Below, one piece after another: positions 29,955 to 38,647 of a stretch of 47,700 nucleotides of DNA (within the stretch, counting starts at the first letter, position 1; each line of letters opens with the position of its first letter). The notes beneath the pieces were generated by a model. The model saw only the letters and a program-made list of their open reading frames with translations, was not told the origin of the DNA and made no database searches. This DNA is from Salinicola endophyticus. GTDB taxonomy: Bacteria; Pseudomonadota; Gammaproteobacteria; Pseudomonadales; Halomonadaceae. The stretch lies in assembly GCF_003206575.1 (NCBI RefSeq), contig NZ_PZJO01000004.1:450179-497878 (forward strand). Reading direction: 5' to 3'. Position numbers and translations under genes: made by a program.

Positions 29955-30710
29955 TCACCCCGCGCTGGCGGCCGCCAACGCCTCACTGAGCTGTTCCCGC
30001 AGGCCGTCACGCATCGCTTCGATCTCGGCGTCGGAAATCAGCTCCTCGAAGCTGCGGCTGCCCGAGATCTCGGTGCTGTGACGAATCACCGGGTCGCTCG
30101 GCAGCGTCGACGACACCGGCGAGCTGATGACGCAGAAGGGCAGGTCACCGAAGTCGTCCAGGCACTGGAAACCCACCGGGAAGCGCAGCCCCTTGAACAG
30201 CCGTCCCAGGCCGCCGGCGCGGCTGAAGCAATGGAACAGCATCAGGTAGTGCACTACGAAGCGGTGCAGCTCGGAGCCGCTGCGATTGGGGTCGCCGACC
30301 ACCTGACGGAAGCGGCTGAGCTCGAACGAGCTGTAGCCCACCACCCAGCGGGTGGGGCTGGTCACGCGCACCCGCGTGCCGTTGTCCAGGGTGTGCTCAT
30401 ACTCGAGCGGGTAGAGCTCCGGGGTCGAGTTGATGATATTGAGCGGCACTTCGAGCTCGTTCATCAGATTGAACGGCCGCGCGCCGGCGTGCTTGTCGAA
30501 CAGCGTGCGGAATTCCTTGAAGTGATGCTGGGTCTCGCGACCGCTGCCGCGCGGTGCGCCCTGCAGGTACTCGCCGAACAGCGGCTGCGGGCGAACCAGC
30601 GGGGAGAGCGTGGCCAGATAGTCCGCTGCCTGCGCCTTGAGCAGATCGGAAACCGCCCGCGTCTGCTTGCGCGAGCGGATGAAACTATCGACATCGAAAG
30701 ACTGCGTCAT
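29955..30710 (-). CDS. Unrecognised T6SS-operon protein heading the sheath operon
   Basis: I do not recognise this 251-residue protein as a named Tss or Tag component. It has no signal peptide, membrane helix or obvious catalytic motif. The N-terminus (MTQSFDVDSFIRSRKQTRA) is charged. The middle contains VGYSSFELSRFRQVVGDP and a hydrophobic HRFVVHYLMLFHCFSRAGG stretch. The C-terminus is helical and acidic. ATG 30710 has AGGA about 8 bases upstream. It is the first gene of the run leading into tssBCEFGH and shares the strand and spacing of that operon. An accessory role in sheath or baseplate assembly is possible, but this is context only. It is too long to be TssA-like and lacks TagJ/ImpE features. 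Confidence 0.8.
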   Translation of the reverse strand: MTQSFDVDSFIRSRKQTRAVSDLLKAQAADYLATLSPLVRPQPLFGEYLQGAPRGSGRETQHHFKEFRTLFDKHAGARPFNLMNELEVPLNIINSTPELYPLEYEHTLDNGTRVRVTSPTRWVVGYSSFELSRFRQVVGDPNRSGSELHRFVVHYLMLFHCFSRAGGLGRLFKGLRFPVGFQCLDDFGDLPFCVISSPVSSTLPSDPVIRHSTEISGSRSFEELISDAEIEAMRDGLREQLSEALAAASAG

Positions 30711-30897
30711 GATCGATTCCTGGATCGGCTCGAGCGTTGCTCGGGAGTACCCCGGCGTCATCCATTATCACGTCGGTTAGGCACATTCGTTATTGCACTC
30801 GGCGCCCGGCATTCGTCAATTCGTGAGGATGCCAGAAAACGCTATATGCGTGTATCGGAATGTACTGACGGTCTATTAGCGTGATCCGCCATTCATC

Positions 30898-30917
30898 TTG
30901 TAAGAGATCTCTTACAA
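30898..30917. promoter_or_regulatory. Perfect 20-bp palindrome upstream of the sheath operon
   Basis: TTGTAAGAGATCTCTTACAA is a perfect palindrome in the 253-bp gap between the lipoprotein stop and the unknown protein start, 188 bp from that start. Its half-site TGTAAGAGA recurs as an inverted repeat at 42249-42288 upstream of hcp. It could be a dimeric regulator's operator. As a terminator of the lipoprotein gene it would lack a U tract. Confidence 0.6.
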
Positions 30918-30963
30918 CGTGATGTAATCAAACTTATCGTTGCACTGTAGCACGTTCTGAGAC

Positions 30964-31443
30964 CTAATCGTCAGCGGCGCTATTGGCCAGTGTCAGGTCC
31001 GGTGTCTGCCGTTCCAGACGCGCCGGTTCGCCTTCGCTGTCGCGCACCGGCTCACCCTGAGCGTCCAGCGGTTCCAGTGCCGAGCCGTCCACCGGCTGGA
31101 AGATCCGCGTCTGGCCGACCTCCGGCTGGAGCGCGTAGAGCTGGCGTTGAAAGTCGTTAACGTCGCGATGTAGCGCCCATTTTCCCCAAGCGGTGTTGAC
31201 CCGCTCACCGCCTGGCGCATCGATCCGGATCTCGTGCAGATAGAAGCCGGCCGGGGCGCCGGTGATCGGATCGCGCTTGAGGATCAGGTCGGTGTCGACG
31301 CCGCGGCAGTCCTGGCAGGGCAGGGTGCCGGTGAACCGTTCGGTCACTTTGACATAATCGACCGGTGTCTGCGGACCGCTGGCGCAGGCACTCAGCGCCA
31401 GACATCCGACAACCGAGAGACGTTTCAGCTTCGATGTTCGCAT
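30964..31443 (-). CDS. Outer-membrane-type lipoprotein with NlpE-like CxxC segment
   Basis: This 159-residue predicted lipoprotein has a signal peptide ending in the lipobox LSAC, with lipidated cysteine C20. The mature start FTGTLPCQDCRGVDTDLILKRD resembles the N-terminal domain of NlpE, with C43 and C46 forming a CxxC pair. The rest (LHEIRIDAPGGERVN, IFQPVDGSALEPLD) is compatible with that beta-rich domain. NlpE proteins sense surface contact and lipoprotein defects through Cpx, but this one is shorter and its role is unknown. ATG 31443 gives the proper signal peptide. It lies between the two divergent T6SS blocks, on the strand of the sheath operon. Confidence 0.8.
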   Translation of the reverse strand: MRTSKLKRLSVVGCLALSACASGPQTPVDYVKVTERFTGTLPCQDCRGVDTDLILKRDPITGAPAGFYLHEIRIDAPGGERVNTAWGKWALHRDVNDFQRQLYALQPEVGQTRIFQPVDGSALEPLDAQGEPVRDSEGEPARLERQTPDLTLANSAADD

Positions 31444-31507
31444 GTGTCTTGATCGGCCTTTGTGTAAATTAATGTTAATGGGTAAGCGTTTGTTAAACTT
31501 GTGCCCT

Positions 31508-31513
31508 ATTATA
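31508..31513 (-). promoter_or_regulatory. Possible -10 element for the lipoprotein gene
   Basis: A perfect TATAAT reads on the minus strand 65 bp upstream of the lipoprotein ATG, within the 288-bp divergent gap (31444-31731). No good -35 hexamer lies at 16-18 bp (GTGACC is 20 bp away), so this is tentative. The same gap must also carry the promoter of tssJ. Confidence 0.3.
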
Positions 31514-31731
31514 GCGACTAAATCTGTTAAGGTGGTCACTGTCTGATAGAAGTCTAAGTTTCCTTAGTTCTGCGCCGGCAATCGGCGTAGTGCGTTTACG
31601 GGCGTGGCTAGCCAACGTTTACCTGTGTTTGTCGAACGTGGCCCAGCGTCCGTTATGCAGGTTTGAATCCGGCCCCGGGGGCATCGAACGCGTCGGGGAT
31701 TACCTAAAAAGAAGCGGGGAGCGAGAAGTCG

Positions 31732-32289
31732 ATGAGGGTAACGCTGCGCCACGTGAGCGCGTTTCTCCTGATGGGATGGCTAGTGGTGCTGCTGGCGGGG
31801 TGCGGCGTGGCCGATCGGGTCGGCAAGCGCTTCGACGATACCTGGGCCGGCGATCTGTTCGGCAACAGCGAGCGCGTGCGCGTCACCATCGACAGCGACA
31901 GCGCGCTCAACCCCGACGTCGACGGCGAGCCGCTTTCCGTGGTCGTGCGCATCTATCAGCTGACCGAACGTGCGCCGTTCGCCACCGCCTCGCCGCGTCA
32001 GCTGTGGGCCAATCCCCGCGGCGTGCTGGGCAACAGCCTGGTGTCGCAGCGTGAGCTGACGCTGCTCCCCGGAACACGGAAAGTCGACACCGCTGCGCTG
32101 GACCCCAGCGCTCAGTTCGTCGGCGTGGCGGCATTCTTCCGCAACACCGTCAGTGACGACTGGCACGTGATCTTCGACGCCAACGAGCTGCGCAACGATG
32201 GCCTCTTGAGCGCCTCCGAGGGAGTCCGCCTGCATCTGGTCGACGACCGCATCGAGGTCGATCGCGGTCACGATCTGCTTGGCGACTGA
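31732..32289 (+). CDS. tssJ: T6SS outer-membrane lipoprotein TssJ
   Basis: This 185-residue lipoprotein anchors the TssJLM membrane complex to the outer membrane. The signal peptide ends with lipobox LAGC, lipidated at C24. The mature part has TssJ features: SALNPDVDGEPLSVVVRIYQLTERAPFATAS and the late FVGVAAFFRNTVSDDWHVIFD. GGGGAG lies upstream of ATG 31732. It is the first gene of the right-hand block and is followed by tssK after about 70 bp. Confidence 0.94.
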   Translation: MRVTLRHVSAFLLMGWLVVLLAGCGVADRVGKRFDDTWAGDLFGNSERVRVTIDSDSALNPDVDGEPLSVVVRIYQLTERAPFATASPRQLWANPRGVLGNSLVSQRELTLLPGTRKVDTAALDPSAQFVGVAAFFRNTVSDDWHVIFDANELRNDGLLSASEGVRLHLVDDRIEVDRGHDLLGD

Positions 32290-32357
32290 GACCTGCGGTA
32301 CCAGCGCTACACCGCGGTGCCGTGAAGACGACAGCAACCAGGGTTCGGGACAGGGAC

Positions 32358-33704
32358 GTGAGTAAACACAATCGCATCATGTGGTCGGAGGGTATGTTCC
32401 TCCTGCCCCAGCACTTTCAATATCAGGATGAGTTCCATCAGCGCCAGTTGGCCGAGTCACGGCACAGCCAGCACCCCTTTCAGTGGGGCGTGCAGGCGCT
32501 GGAGGTCGACGGCGGGGCGCTCGATCAGGGGATGCTGCGGCTCACCCGGCTCAAGCTGGTGTTCCCGGACGGCACCCTGTTCGACGCGCCGCAGCACGAT
32601 CCGCTGCCGCCGGGGCGTAGTCTCGACGAGCTCGCTCGCAACGGCGAGGTGAAGATCTATGCTGCCCTGCGCACGCTGGAACCGTGGTCGCCGAGCTATC
32701 TCGACCAGGACGCGACGCGTCACGGCGGACGCCGTTTCGTGCAGCGCTTCGAGACCCTGCCCGACCTGAACGAGGGCTCGCTGGAGAACGAGCTGGGCAC
32801 GCTCGAACTCAATGCCACCCTGCTGATGGAGGGTGACAGCCTGGATGGCTTCACCCACTGCCCGATCGCGCTGCTCAAGCGCAATGCCGCCGGTGGCTTC
32901 AGCCTCGACAGTGAGCAGTTCATGCCGCCGGCGCTGCATCTCGATGCGGTGTCGCTGCCGCTGGAGATCGCCAACCGGCTGATCGGCATGCTGCAGGCGC
33001 GCAGTGAGGCGCTCTCCGGACGTCGGCGGGAGCGCGCGGATCAGGTCGCCGAGTTCGGCTCCAGCGATGTCACCCTGTTCTGGCTTCTCTACACCATCAA
33101 TCGCGCCTATCCGCAGTTGGCGCACATGCTCAATCATCCGCGTCTGCACCCGGAGACGCTCTACCGCTTTCTCGCCGAGCTGGCGGCCGGCCTGATGACC
33201 TTCTCGATGTCGCACCGCCTGGCCGATATCCCCGAGTACGACCACCGCGATCCGGCGCCGGCGCTGCTGGGCCTGGAGAAGGTGGTACGCGAACTGCTCG
33301 AGATCGTGGTGCCCAACCAGTACATCCCGATTCCGCTCGAGCAGACGCGCCCCTCCTACTATGTCGGGCGGCTCAACGATGCGCGCCTCAAGGAGGCGGA
33401 CTTCTACATCTGCGTTCACGCCGACATGCCCGGTTCCCAGATCCTCGAGCTGGTGCCGCGGGCGTTCAAGGTGGGCTCGCCGGAAGACATCGAGGTGGTG
33501 GTCAATACCGCCATGCCCGGTGGCACCCTGACCCATGCCGCGCGCCTGCCCAGTGCCATTCCGGTGCGTCTGGACAACCACTACTTCGCCCTCGAGCCCC
33601 ACGGTGCGGTGTATGAGCGAATGATGGAAGCCCAGGCGATCGCCTTCTACGTACCCAGCGGATTCAAGAACCTCAGTATCGAATTGATGGCGGTGATGAA
33701 ATGA
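32358..33704 (+). CDS. tssK: T6SS baseplate-membrane adaptor TssK
   Basis: This 448-residue trimeric adaptor joins the baseplate to the TssLM complex. The opening IMWSEGMFLLPQHFQYQDEF is the family hallmark. Later blocks include LHPRLHPETLYRFLAELAAGLMTFS-like sequence and IVVPNQYIPIPLEQTRPSYYVGRLND. The GTG at 32358 is chosen because it places this hallmark at the very N-terminus, as in other TssK proteins; the frame is open upstream to 32322. The stop overlaps the tssL start (ATGA at 33701-33704). Confidence 0.96.
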   Translation: MSKHNRIMWSEGMFLLPQHFQYQDEFHQRQLAESRHSQHPFQWGVQALEVDGGALDQGMLRLTRLKLVFPDGTLFDAPQHDPLPPGRSLDELARNGEVKIYAALRTLEPWSPSYLDQDATRHGGRRFVQRFETLPDLNEGSLENELGTLELNATLLMEGDSLDGFTHCPIALLKRNAAGGFSLDSEQFMPPALHLDAVSLPLEIANRLIGMLQARSEALSGRRRERADQVAEFGSSDVTLFWLLYTINRAYPQLAHMLNHPRLHPETLYRFLAELAAGLMTFSMSHRLADIPEYDHRDPAPALLGLEKVVRELLEIVVPNQYIPIPLEQTRPSYYVGRLNDARLKEADFYICVHADMPGSQILELVPRAFKVGSPEDIEVVVNTAMPGGTLTHAARLPSAIPVRLDNHYFALEPHGAVYERMMEAQAIAFYVPSGFKNLSIELMAVMK

Positions 33705-34414
33705 CCGAAGCCCTTGCTCACCCTTCCGATATCGCCGAGCCGCGCACGCTCAAGACGCTGTCGCGCGATTTCATCTCCATGGTCTTGATGGTGCGTCGTG
33801 GCCAGCAGGCAGAGAGCGTCGAACGCTTCCTCGAGCGGGTGGACCAGTGGCTGCGCGAGTTCGAGGAGAAGGCGCGGGCCGAGAACTACAGCGCCGAGGC
33901 GGTCAAGGACGCGCAGTACGCGCTGTGCGCCTTCCTCGACGAGAGCGTGCTCAAGGGGGGCGTGGGCAACATCCGCGAGCATGTCGAGCTGCATCCGTTC
34001 CAGTACCGCTACTTCGGTGTTCACCTGGCGGGGGAGGGCTTCTACGACCGGCTCGACAGCCTGCGCGGTGACGTGCGCGGCAATCTGGACGTGCTCGAGG
34101 TCTATCACCTCTGCCTGGCGCTGGGGTTCGAGGGCAAGTACAGCCTCGAGAACCGCGACCAGCTGCGCTATATCGCCAATACCCTGGGGCAGGACATCGC
34201 GCGCTACCGCAAGCGTGAGATCGACGGCCGCGAGAGCTGGAAGCTGCCGGATCAGGTCGGCCAGCTGCTGCGCTACGAGATCCCGCTGTGGGTCTACCTG
34301 CTGATCATCGTGGTGGTCTGCCTGCTGGTCTATGGCGGCCTGCGCTGGTGGCTGGGCAGCGAGACCGATGCGCTGATCGAGCAGATCCGTCAGCTGTTCG
34401 ACGGCCAGGGCTGA
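33701..34414 (+). CDS. tssL: T6SS inner-membrane protein TssL (DotU/ImpK), without a peptidoglycan-binding domain
   Basis: This 237-residue protein has a cytosolic helical hook domain and one C-terminal membrane helix at about 195-213. Family blocks are QYALCAFLDESVL, HPFQYRYFGVHLAGEGFYDRLD and LEVYHLCLALGFEGKY. The protein ends about 20 residues after the membrane helix, so it lacks the OmpA-like extension of evolved TssL proteins. Cell-wall anchoring must come from another subunit. It overlaps tssK by 4 bp and precedes tssM by 14 bp. Confidence 0.96.
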   Translation: MTEALAHPSDIAEPRTLKTLSRDFISMVLMVRRGQQAESVERFLERVDQWLREFEEKARAENYSAEAVKDAQYALCAFLDESVLKGGVGNIREHVELHPFQYRYFGVHLAGEGFYDRLDSLRGDVRGNLDVLEVYHLCLALGFEGKYSLENRDQLRYIANTLGQDIARYRKREIDGRESWKLPDQVGQLLRYEIPLWVYLLIIVVVCLLVYGGLRWWLGSETDALIEQIRQLFDGQG

Positions 34415-34428
34415 GGGGCGAGGTGACC

Positions 34429-37400
34429 ATGCGTTTTCTTCGATTCCTGCGCTCGCTCAAAGGTTTCTGGCCGCTCTCGATCGTGCTCTGGCTGGTGGGG
34501 CTGGCGCTGTGCGTGCTGCTGCTGCCGCTGGTGACTCAGGAGCGCGAGCTCATCTTCATCGCCATGGCGCTGGTCACTGCGCTGTGGCTGCTGGTCGTGG
34601 TGATGCGCCAGTACCATCGCATCCGCGCCGAGCGCAATATCGAGAACCTGGTCGAGCTCGAGGTGCACCGCGAGGCCGCCGAGAGCGAGCCCGGCGACTA
34701 TCAGGTGCTGAGCGAGCGGCTCAAGCACGCCATGGCGATGCAGCGGGCGGCACGCTCGGTGGATGGCGGCAAGGCGTCGCTCTACGAGCTGCCGTGGTAT
34801 CTGGTGGTGGGCATGTCGGCATCGGGCAAGACCTCGCTGCTGACCCGCTCATCGCTCTCGGCGACCATGGCCGGGGGCAGCAATCTCTCCGCGGTGAGCG
34901 GAACCCAGCACTGCGACTGGTACTTCAGCCGCGAGGCGGTGATGATCGATACCGCCGGCCGCTACCTGGTCGAGGACCGCCCGGCGAGCGAGTTCGCCGA
35001 CTTTCTCAAGACCCTGCGCAAGCAGCGGCGCAAGCCGGCGATCAACGGCCTGGTGCTGGTGGTCAGCCTGCCCGAGCTGCTCGAGCAGTCGCGTCAGGAC
35101 GCCCACGCCCTGGCCGAGCAACTGGTCAGCCGGGTGGCCGAGTACCGCGCCTGCCTGGGGATCAATCCGCCGGTCTATCTCTTCTTCAGCAAGGCGGATC
35201 TGCTGCCCGGTTTCACCCGCACCTTCGAAGCGCTGGATGCCAGCGAGCGCCAGCAGCCCTGGGGCCTGACCTTCTCACTCGACGAGCTGCGCCGCCAGGG
35301 CGTGACCCGAGCCTTCCAGCAGCGCTTCCCGGGGCTGGTGGCCACACTGCGCTCGCGGGTCGATGCCCGGGTGGTGGAAGAGGGCAGCGATGCCGACAGC
35401 GAGCTGCTGCGCTTCCCCGACTACTTCGCCGAACTCTACGGCGTGCTCAGCGATTTCCTCGAACAGTTCGACACCCAGCAGAACGCTGAGCGCGCGCCGA
35501 TCCTGCGCGGGCTCTACTTCACCAGCGCGCTGCAGAGCGGCCCCGCGCTGCCGGCGCTGATCGACGAGCAGACCCGCGATGCCTTCGCTCTGGCGCCGAC
35601 CCCGGCGGCCGCGGCGGCCCCGCGCGAGGGCGAACGCAGCTACTTCATCACCGACACCTTCCGCCACGTGGTCTTCCCGGACCGCAACCTGAGCCTCTAC
35701 TACTCCCAGCGCGGCGACCGCCGCTCGCTGCCGCCGTTCATGATCGGCGCGGTCGGTGCGCTCGGTGTCGCGGCCATCGCCGCCCAGGGTTGGTCGGCCT
35801 ACAACAACAAGCAGTGGCTCGACCATATCCGCGAGCGTATCGCTCCCCTCGGCACGGATGCTCGGCTCGAGCCGGACCAGCGCCGCACGCTGCGCGACGA
35901 TCTCGAGCAGCAGCTCACGGCGATCGAGCGTCACCGCGAGACCGGCGTGCCGCTGCGCCTCGACCTGGGGCTGTACCAGGGCAATGCGCTGCGCGCGCCG
36001 CTGAAGGAGGCGTGGGCCACGCTGTTTACGCGGGATGTGCTGACGCCGCTCTCCTGGCGTCTGGCGCGCCAGCTACGCTCGCTGGCTGCCTTCGGTGACC
36101 CGGCCGGCGGTATCGATACCGGCACTGGTGAAAGCGAGGACGGAACGGCCTCGGGCGGCGACGGCAAGGCGGCGGATGCCGCTGGCGCTGCGCGGGATCA
36201 GGGCCGCCAGATCGGTGAGGATGCCATGGCGCGCATGCGCGAGCGCTCGACCTCACGGCCGACCCTGGGCAGCGTGCCGACGAGCGCCTCCGAGATCGGC
36301 AGTCGCGCGCGCAGCGAGCTGCGCTCGCGCACTACCGACAGCGCCCGCGACGCCTGGTACTCGGCCCGCAGTAGCGCCGAGACGTCGCTGGAAGAGGGGC
36401 TGCGTGACCGTACCAGCCAGCTGGGCAGCGCCGTGGGCAATGCCGATGGAGACGAGTCCACGCTCACCCTCTCCGGTGAGCAGGGGCCCTCGCTCTCCGA
36501 GGAGATGTTGACCAAGCTGTCGCAGGCGGACGTCGAGCAGCTGATCGAGAGCTACTCCTCGCTCAAGCTCTATCTGATTCTGACCGACCCGGACGCGCAC
36601 GCGGATCAGGGCGACTTCGTCGCCTCGGCGCTGCCGCGGCTGTGGGCCGACTACGTGGCCCGCCGCGGGATCGATACCTCTCGCGATAGCATCATGGACA
36701 ATGCTGCGCTCTATGTGCACTACCTGCAGGAGGGCCAGGCGCCGGCGCTGGCGCGCGACGACAAGCTGGTCGCCGACAGCCGTGACCGGCTCAACGCCTT
36801 CCTGATCGACTCGAGTCTGGTCGACCGTGAATACCTGCGCTATCAGCTGGAGGTGGAGCAGCGCTTCGAACCGCTGACGCTGTCGCGCATGGCCCCCGAC
36901 ATGGAAGGCCGACTGTTCTATTCCAGCCGCGCGGTGCCGGCCTTCTATACCCGTGAGGTGTGGAACCAGTACCTGCGTCCGGCGATCATCGAGACTGTCT
37001 CCGGCGATCTCCAGCGCGAATCGGACTGGGTGCTCGACGACGAGAACGTCGACGATGCGGTGCAGTCGAAGGCGCGCTTCGTCAGCCAACTGATGGCGCG
37101 CTACAAGCGTGACTACGCGATCGCCTGGGAGCGCTTCCTCGACAATACCCACGTCGCCGACTTCGACACCCTGGACAAGGCCAGCGTGCGCCTCTCCCAG
37201 CTCAGCGATCTGCAGGGCTCGCCGTTGCGTCAGGTGCTGGAAGCGGTCAAGGCCAACACCACCTGGGACGACCCCAAGGCGAAGACCGAGGACGATGCCA
37301 GCGGCAAGGCCAAGGACCAGAGCTTCTGGGGCCGGGTGATGAGCGTGTTCAACGGCGCGGGAGGTGCCTCTGCGGTCGATATCAACACGCTGCCGCGCCT

Positions 37401-38421
37401 CAACGATGGCCTGTTGACCCAGCACTTCCGCCCGGTGACGCGGCTGCTGGCGGCGGATGACGCCACCGGCAGCGACAACTCGGTGCTCAACCAGTACCTG
37501 CTCGATCTGCGCCAGCTCAAGGTGCGCGTGGACAACGTGCGCAGCGCCCAGGATGTGGGGCGCAGCAGCAAGTCGCTGATCATGGCGACGCTTGCCGGCC
37601 AGCCGACCGAGATCAACACCCTGCGCAACTTCGTCGCCTCGCGCGTCGATACCTCGCGCACGCCGCTGATCCGGGCGCTCGAGCCGCTCTTCCGCGAGCC
37701 GGTCGAGGACACCTGGAAGGCGCTCAACGCGCCGGCTCGCCAGCAGCTCAACGCCGCCTGGGACGACAAGATCGTCACCCCCTGGGATCAGATGATCGCC
37801 GGGCGCTATCCGGTCAGCAATTCGGTCAACGAAGCCTCGGTGCGCGACATGGAGTACTTCATCGATCCCGACAAGGGGGTGATGTCGCAGTTCCGCAAGG
37901 AGGAGATCGGCGATCTGGCCGGCTCTGGCAGCGGACAGCGCTCGACCATGGTCGACCCGCGCATGCTCTCGAGCATCGACGACGCCACCGCCCTTGGTCG
38001 GGTCATCGACAGCCTGTCGGATCTGCAGAACGGCTTCGAGCTGCAGATCAACCCCACCGCGGGGCTGACCGACATCATCCTGACCATCGACGGCCAGCGA
38101 TTGCACTACCGCAACAACACCCAGTCGTGGGAGCGGTTGACCTGGCCGGGCGATGGCGAGGCCTTCGGCGCGCGCCTGGATATCGTCAACCGCAATGGCC
38201 AGCGCCATACGGTGTTCGACTATCCCAACCGCTGGGGCTTCCTGCGCATGATCGAGAGTGCGCGGATCACGCCGATCGACAAGGCGCGCCAGCGTTTCAG
38301 CTGGAACACCTACATGGGCACGGTCAGCTTCGACGTGCGCAACTTCGGCGGGGTGAAGATCTCCGACCTACAGCGGATCAAGTCGCTGCGTATTCCGCAG
38401 CTGGGCGGGGGCGGGCAGTGA
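34429..38421 (+). CDS. tssM: T6SS inner-membrane protein TssM (IcmF)
   Basis: This 1330-residue core protein spans the periplasm to TssJ. Two N-terminal helices (about 14-35 and 41-59) flank a cytosolic loop with GTPase-like motifs: GMSASGKT (128-135), DTAG (174-177) and SKAD (254-257). A third helix lies at 437-455. The C-terminal periplasmic IcmF domain ends with TYMGTVSFDVRNFGG and LRIPQ. An odd insertion at about 558-694 is rich in Gly, Ser, Arg and Ala and looks disordered. ATG 34429 is preceded by GAGG. A 20-bp minisatellite begins 58 bp after the stop. Confidence 0.97.
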   Translation: MRFLRFLRSLKGFWPLSIVLWLVGLALCVLLLPLVTQERELIFIAMALVTALWLLVVVMRQYHRIRAERNIENLVELEVHREAAESEPGDYQVLSERLKHAMAMQRAARSVDGGKASLYELPWYLVVGMSASGKTSLLTRSSLSATMAGGSNLSAVSGTQHCDWYFSREAVMIDTAGRYLVEDRPASEFADFLKTLRKQRRKPAINGLVLVVSLPELLEQSRQDAHALAEQLVSRVAEYRACLGINPPVYLFFSKADLLPGFTRTFEALDASERQQPWGLTFSLDELRRQGVTRAFQQRFPGLVATLRSRVDARVVEEGSDADSELLRFPDYFAELYGVLSDFLEQFDTQQNAERAPILRGLYFTSALQSGPALPALIDEQTRDAFALAPTPAAAAAPREGERSYFITDTFRHVVFPDRNLSLYYSQRGDRRSLPPFMIGAVGALGVAAIAAQGWSAYNNKQWLDHIRERIAPLGTDARLEPDQRRTLRDDLEQQLTAIERHRETGVPLRLDLGLYQGNALRAPLKEAWATLFTRDVLTPLSWRLARQLRSLAAFGDPAGGIDTGTGESEDGTASGGDGKAADAAGAARDQGRQIGEDAMARMRERSTSRPTLGSVPTSASEIGSRARSELRSRTTDSARDAWYSARSSAETSLEEGLRDRTSQLGSAVGNADGDESTLTLSGEQGPSLSEEMLTKLSQADVEQLIESYSSLKLYLILTDPDAHADQGDFVASALPRLWADYVARRGIDTSRDSIMDNAALYVHYLQEGQAPALARDDKLVADSRDRLNAFLIDSSLVDREYLRYQLEVEQRFEPLTLSRMAPDMEGRLFYSSRAVPAFYTREVWNQYLRPAIIETVSGDLQRESDWVLDDENVDDAVQSKARFVSQLMARYKRDYAIAWERFLDNTHVADFDTLDKASVRLSQLSDLQGSPLRQVLEAVKANTTWDDPKAKTEDDASGKAKDQSFWGRVMSVFNGAGGASAVDINTLPRLNDGLLTQHFRPVTRLLAADDATGSDNSVLNQYLLDLRQLKVRVDNVRSAQDVGRSSKSLIMATLAGQPTEINTLRNFVASRVDTSRTPLIRALEPLFREPVEDTWKALNAPARQQLNAAWDDKIVTPWDQMIAGRYPVSNSVNEASVRDMEYFIDPDKGVMSQFRKEEIGDLAGSGSGQRSTMVDPRMLSSIDDATALGRVIDSLSDLQNGFELQINPTAGLTDIILTIDGQRLHYRNNTQSWERLTWPGDGEAFGARLDIVNRNGQRHTVFDYPNRWGFLRMIESARITPIDKARQRFSWNTYMGTVSFDVRNFGGVKISDLQRIKSLRIPQLGGGGQ

Positions 38422-38479
38422 GTCCGCGCTCCCCCGGCCGGACCGTGGCGCACAGGCGATTCCGGCTCAGAGCCCAGGC

Positions 38480-38600
38480 GGGGCTGCAAGGACGTAGTCG
38501 GGGCTGCAAGGAAGTAGTTTGGGGCTGCAAGGACGTAGTCGGGGCCGCAAGGACGTGGCCGGGGCTGCAAGAAAGTAGGCAGGGCTGGAACAGGAGTTAG
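38480..38600. repeat. 20-bp minisatellite between tssM and tagF
   Basis: About six tandem units of a 20-bp sequence occur, the first and third being GGGGCTGCAAGGACGTAGTC (38480-38499, 38521-38540). Units 2, 4 and 5 are 38500-38519, 38541-38560 and 38561-38580, with 1 to 4 changes each; the sixth (38581-38600) is degenerate. There is a one-base interruption at 38520. The array is noncoding on the plus strand and could vary in copy number. Confidence 0.88.
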
Positions 38601-38647
38601 GCGGGCCATGGAACAGGGTGTAGTCGGGTAATGAAGAGGGTGTCGGC

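Noticed and set aside
36253-38208. Minus-strand reading frame of 651 codons inside tssM
   Set aside because: Shadow of tssM, low-complexity His/Arg/Val-rich translation, no start signal.
38480-38600. Possible CRISPR array
   Set aside because: The units are directly adjacent with no spacers, only 20 bp long and diverged, and no cas genes are present. It is a minisatellite.
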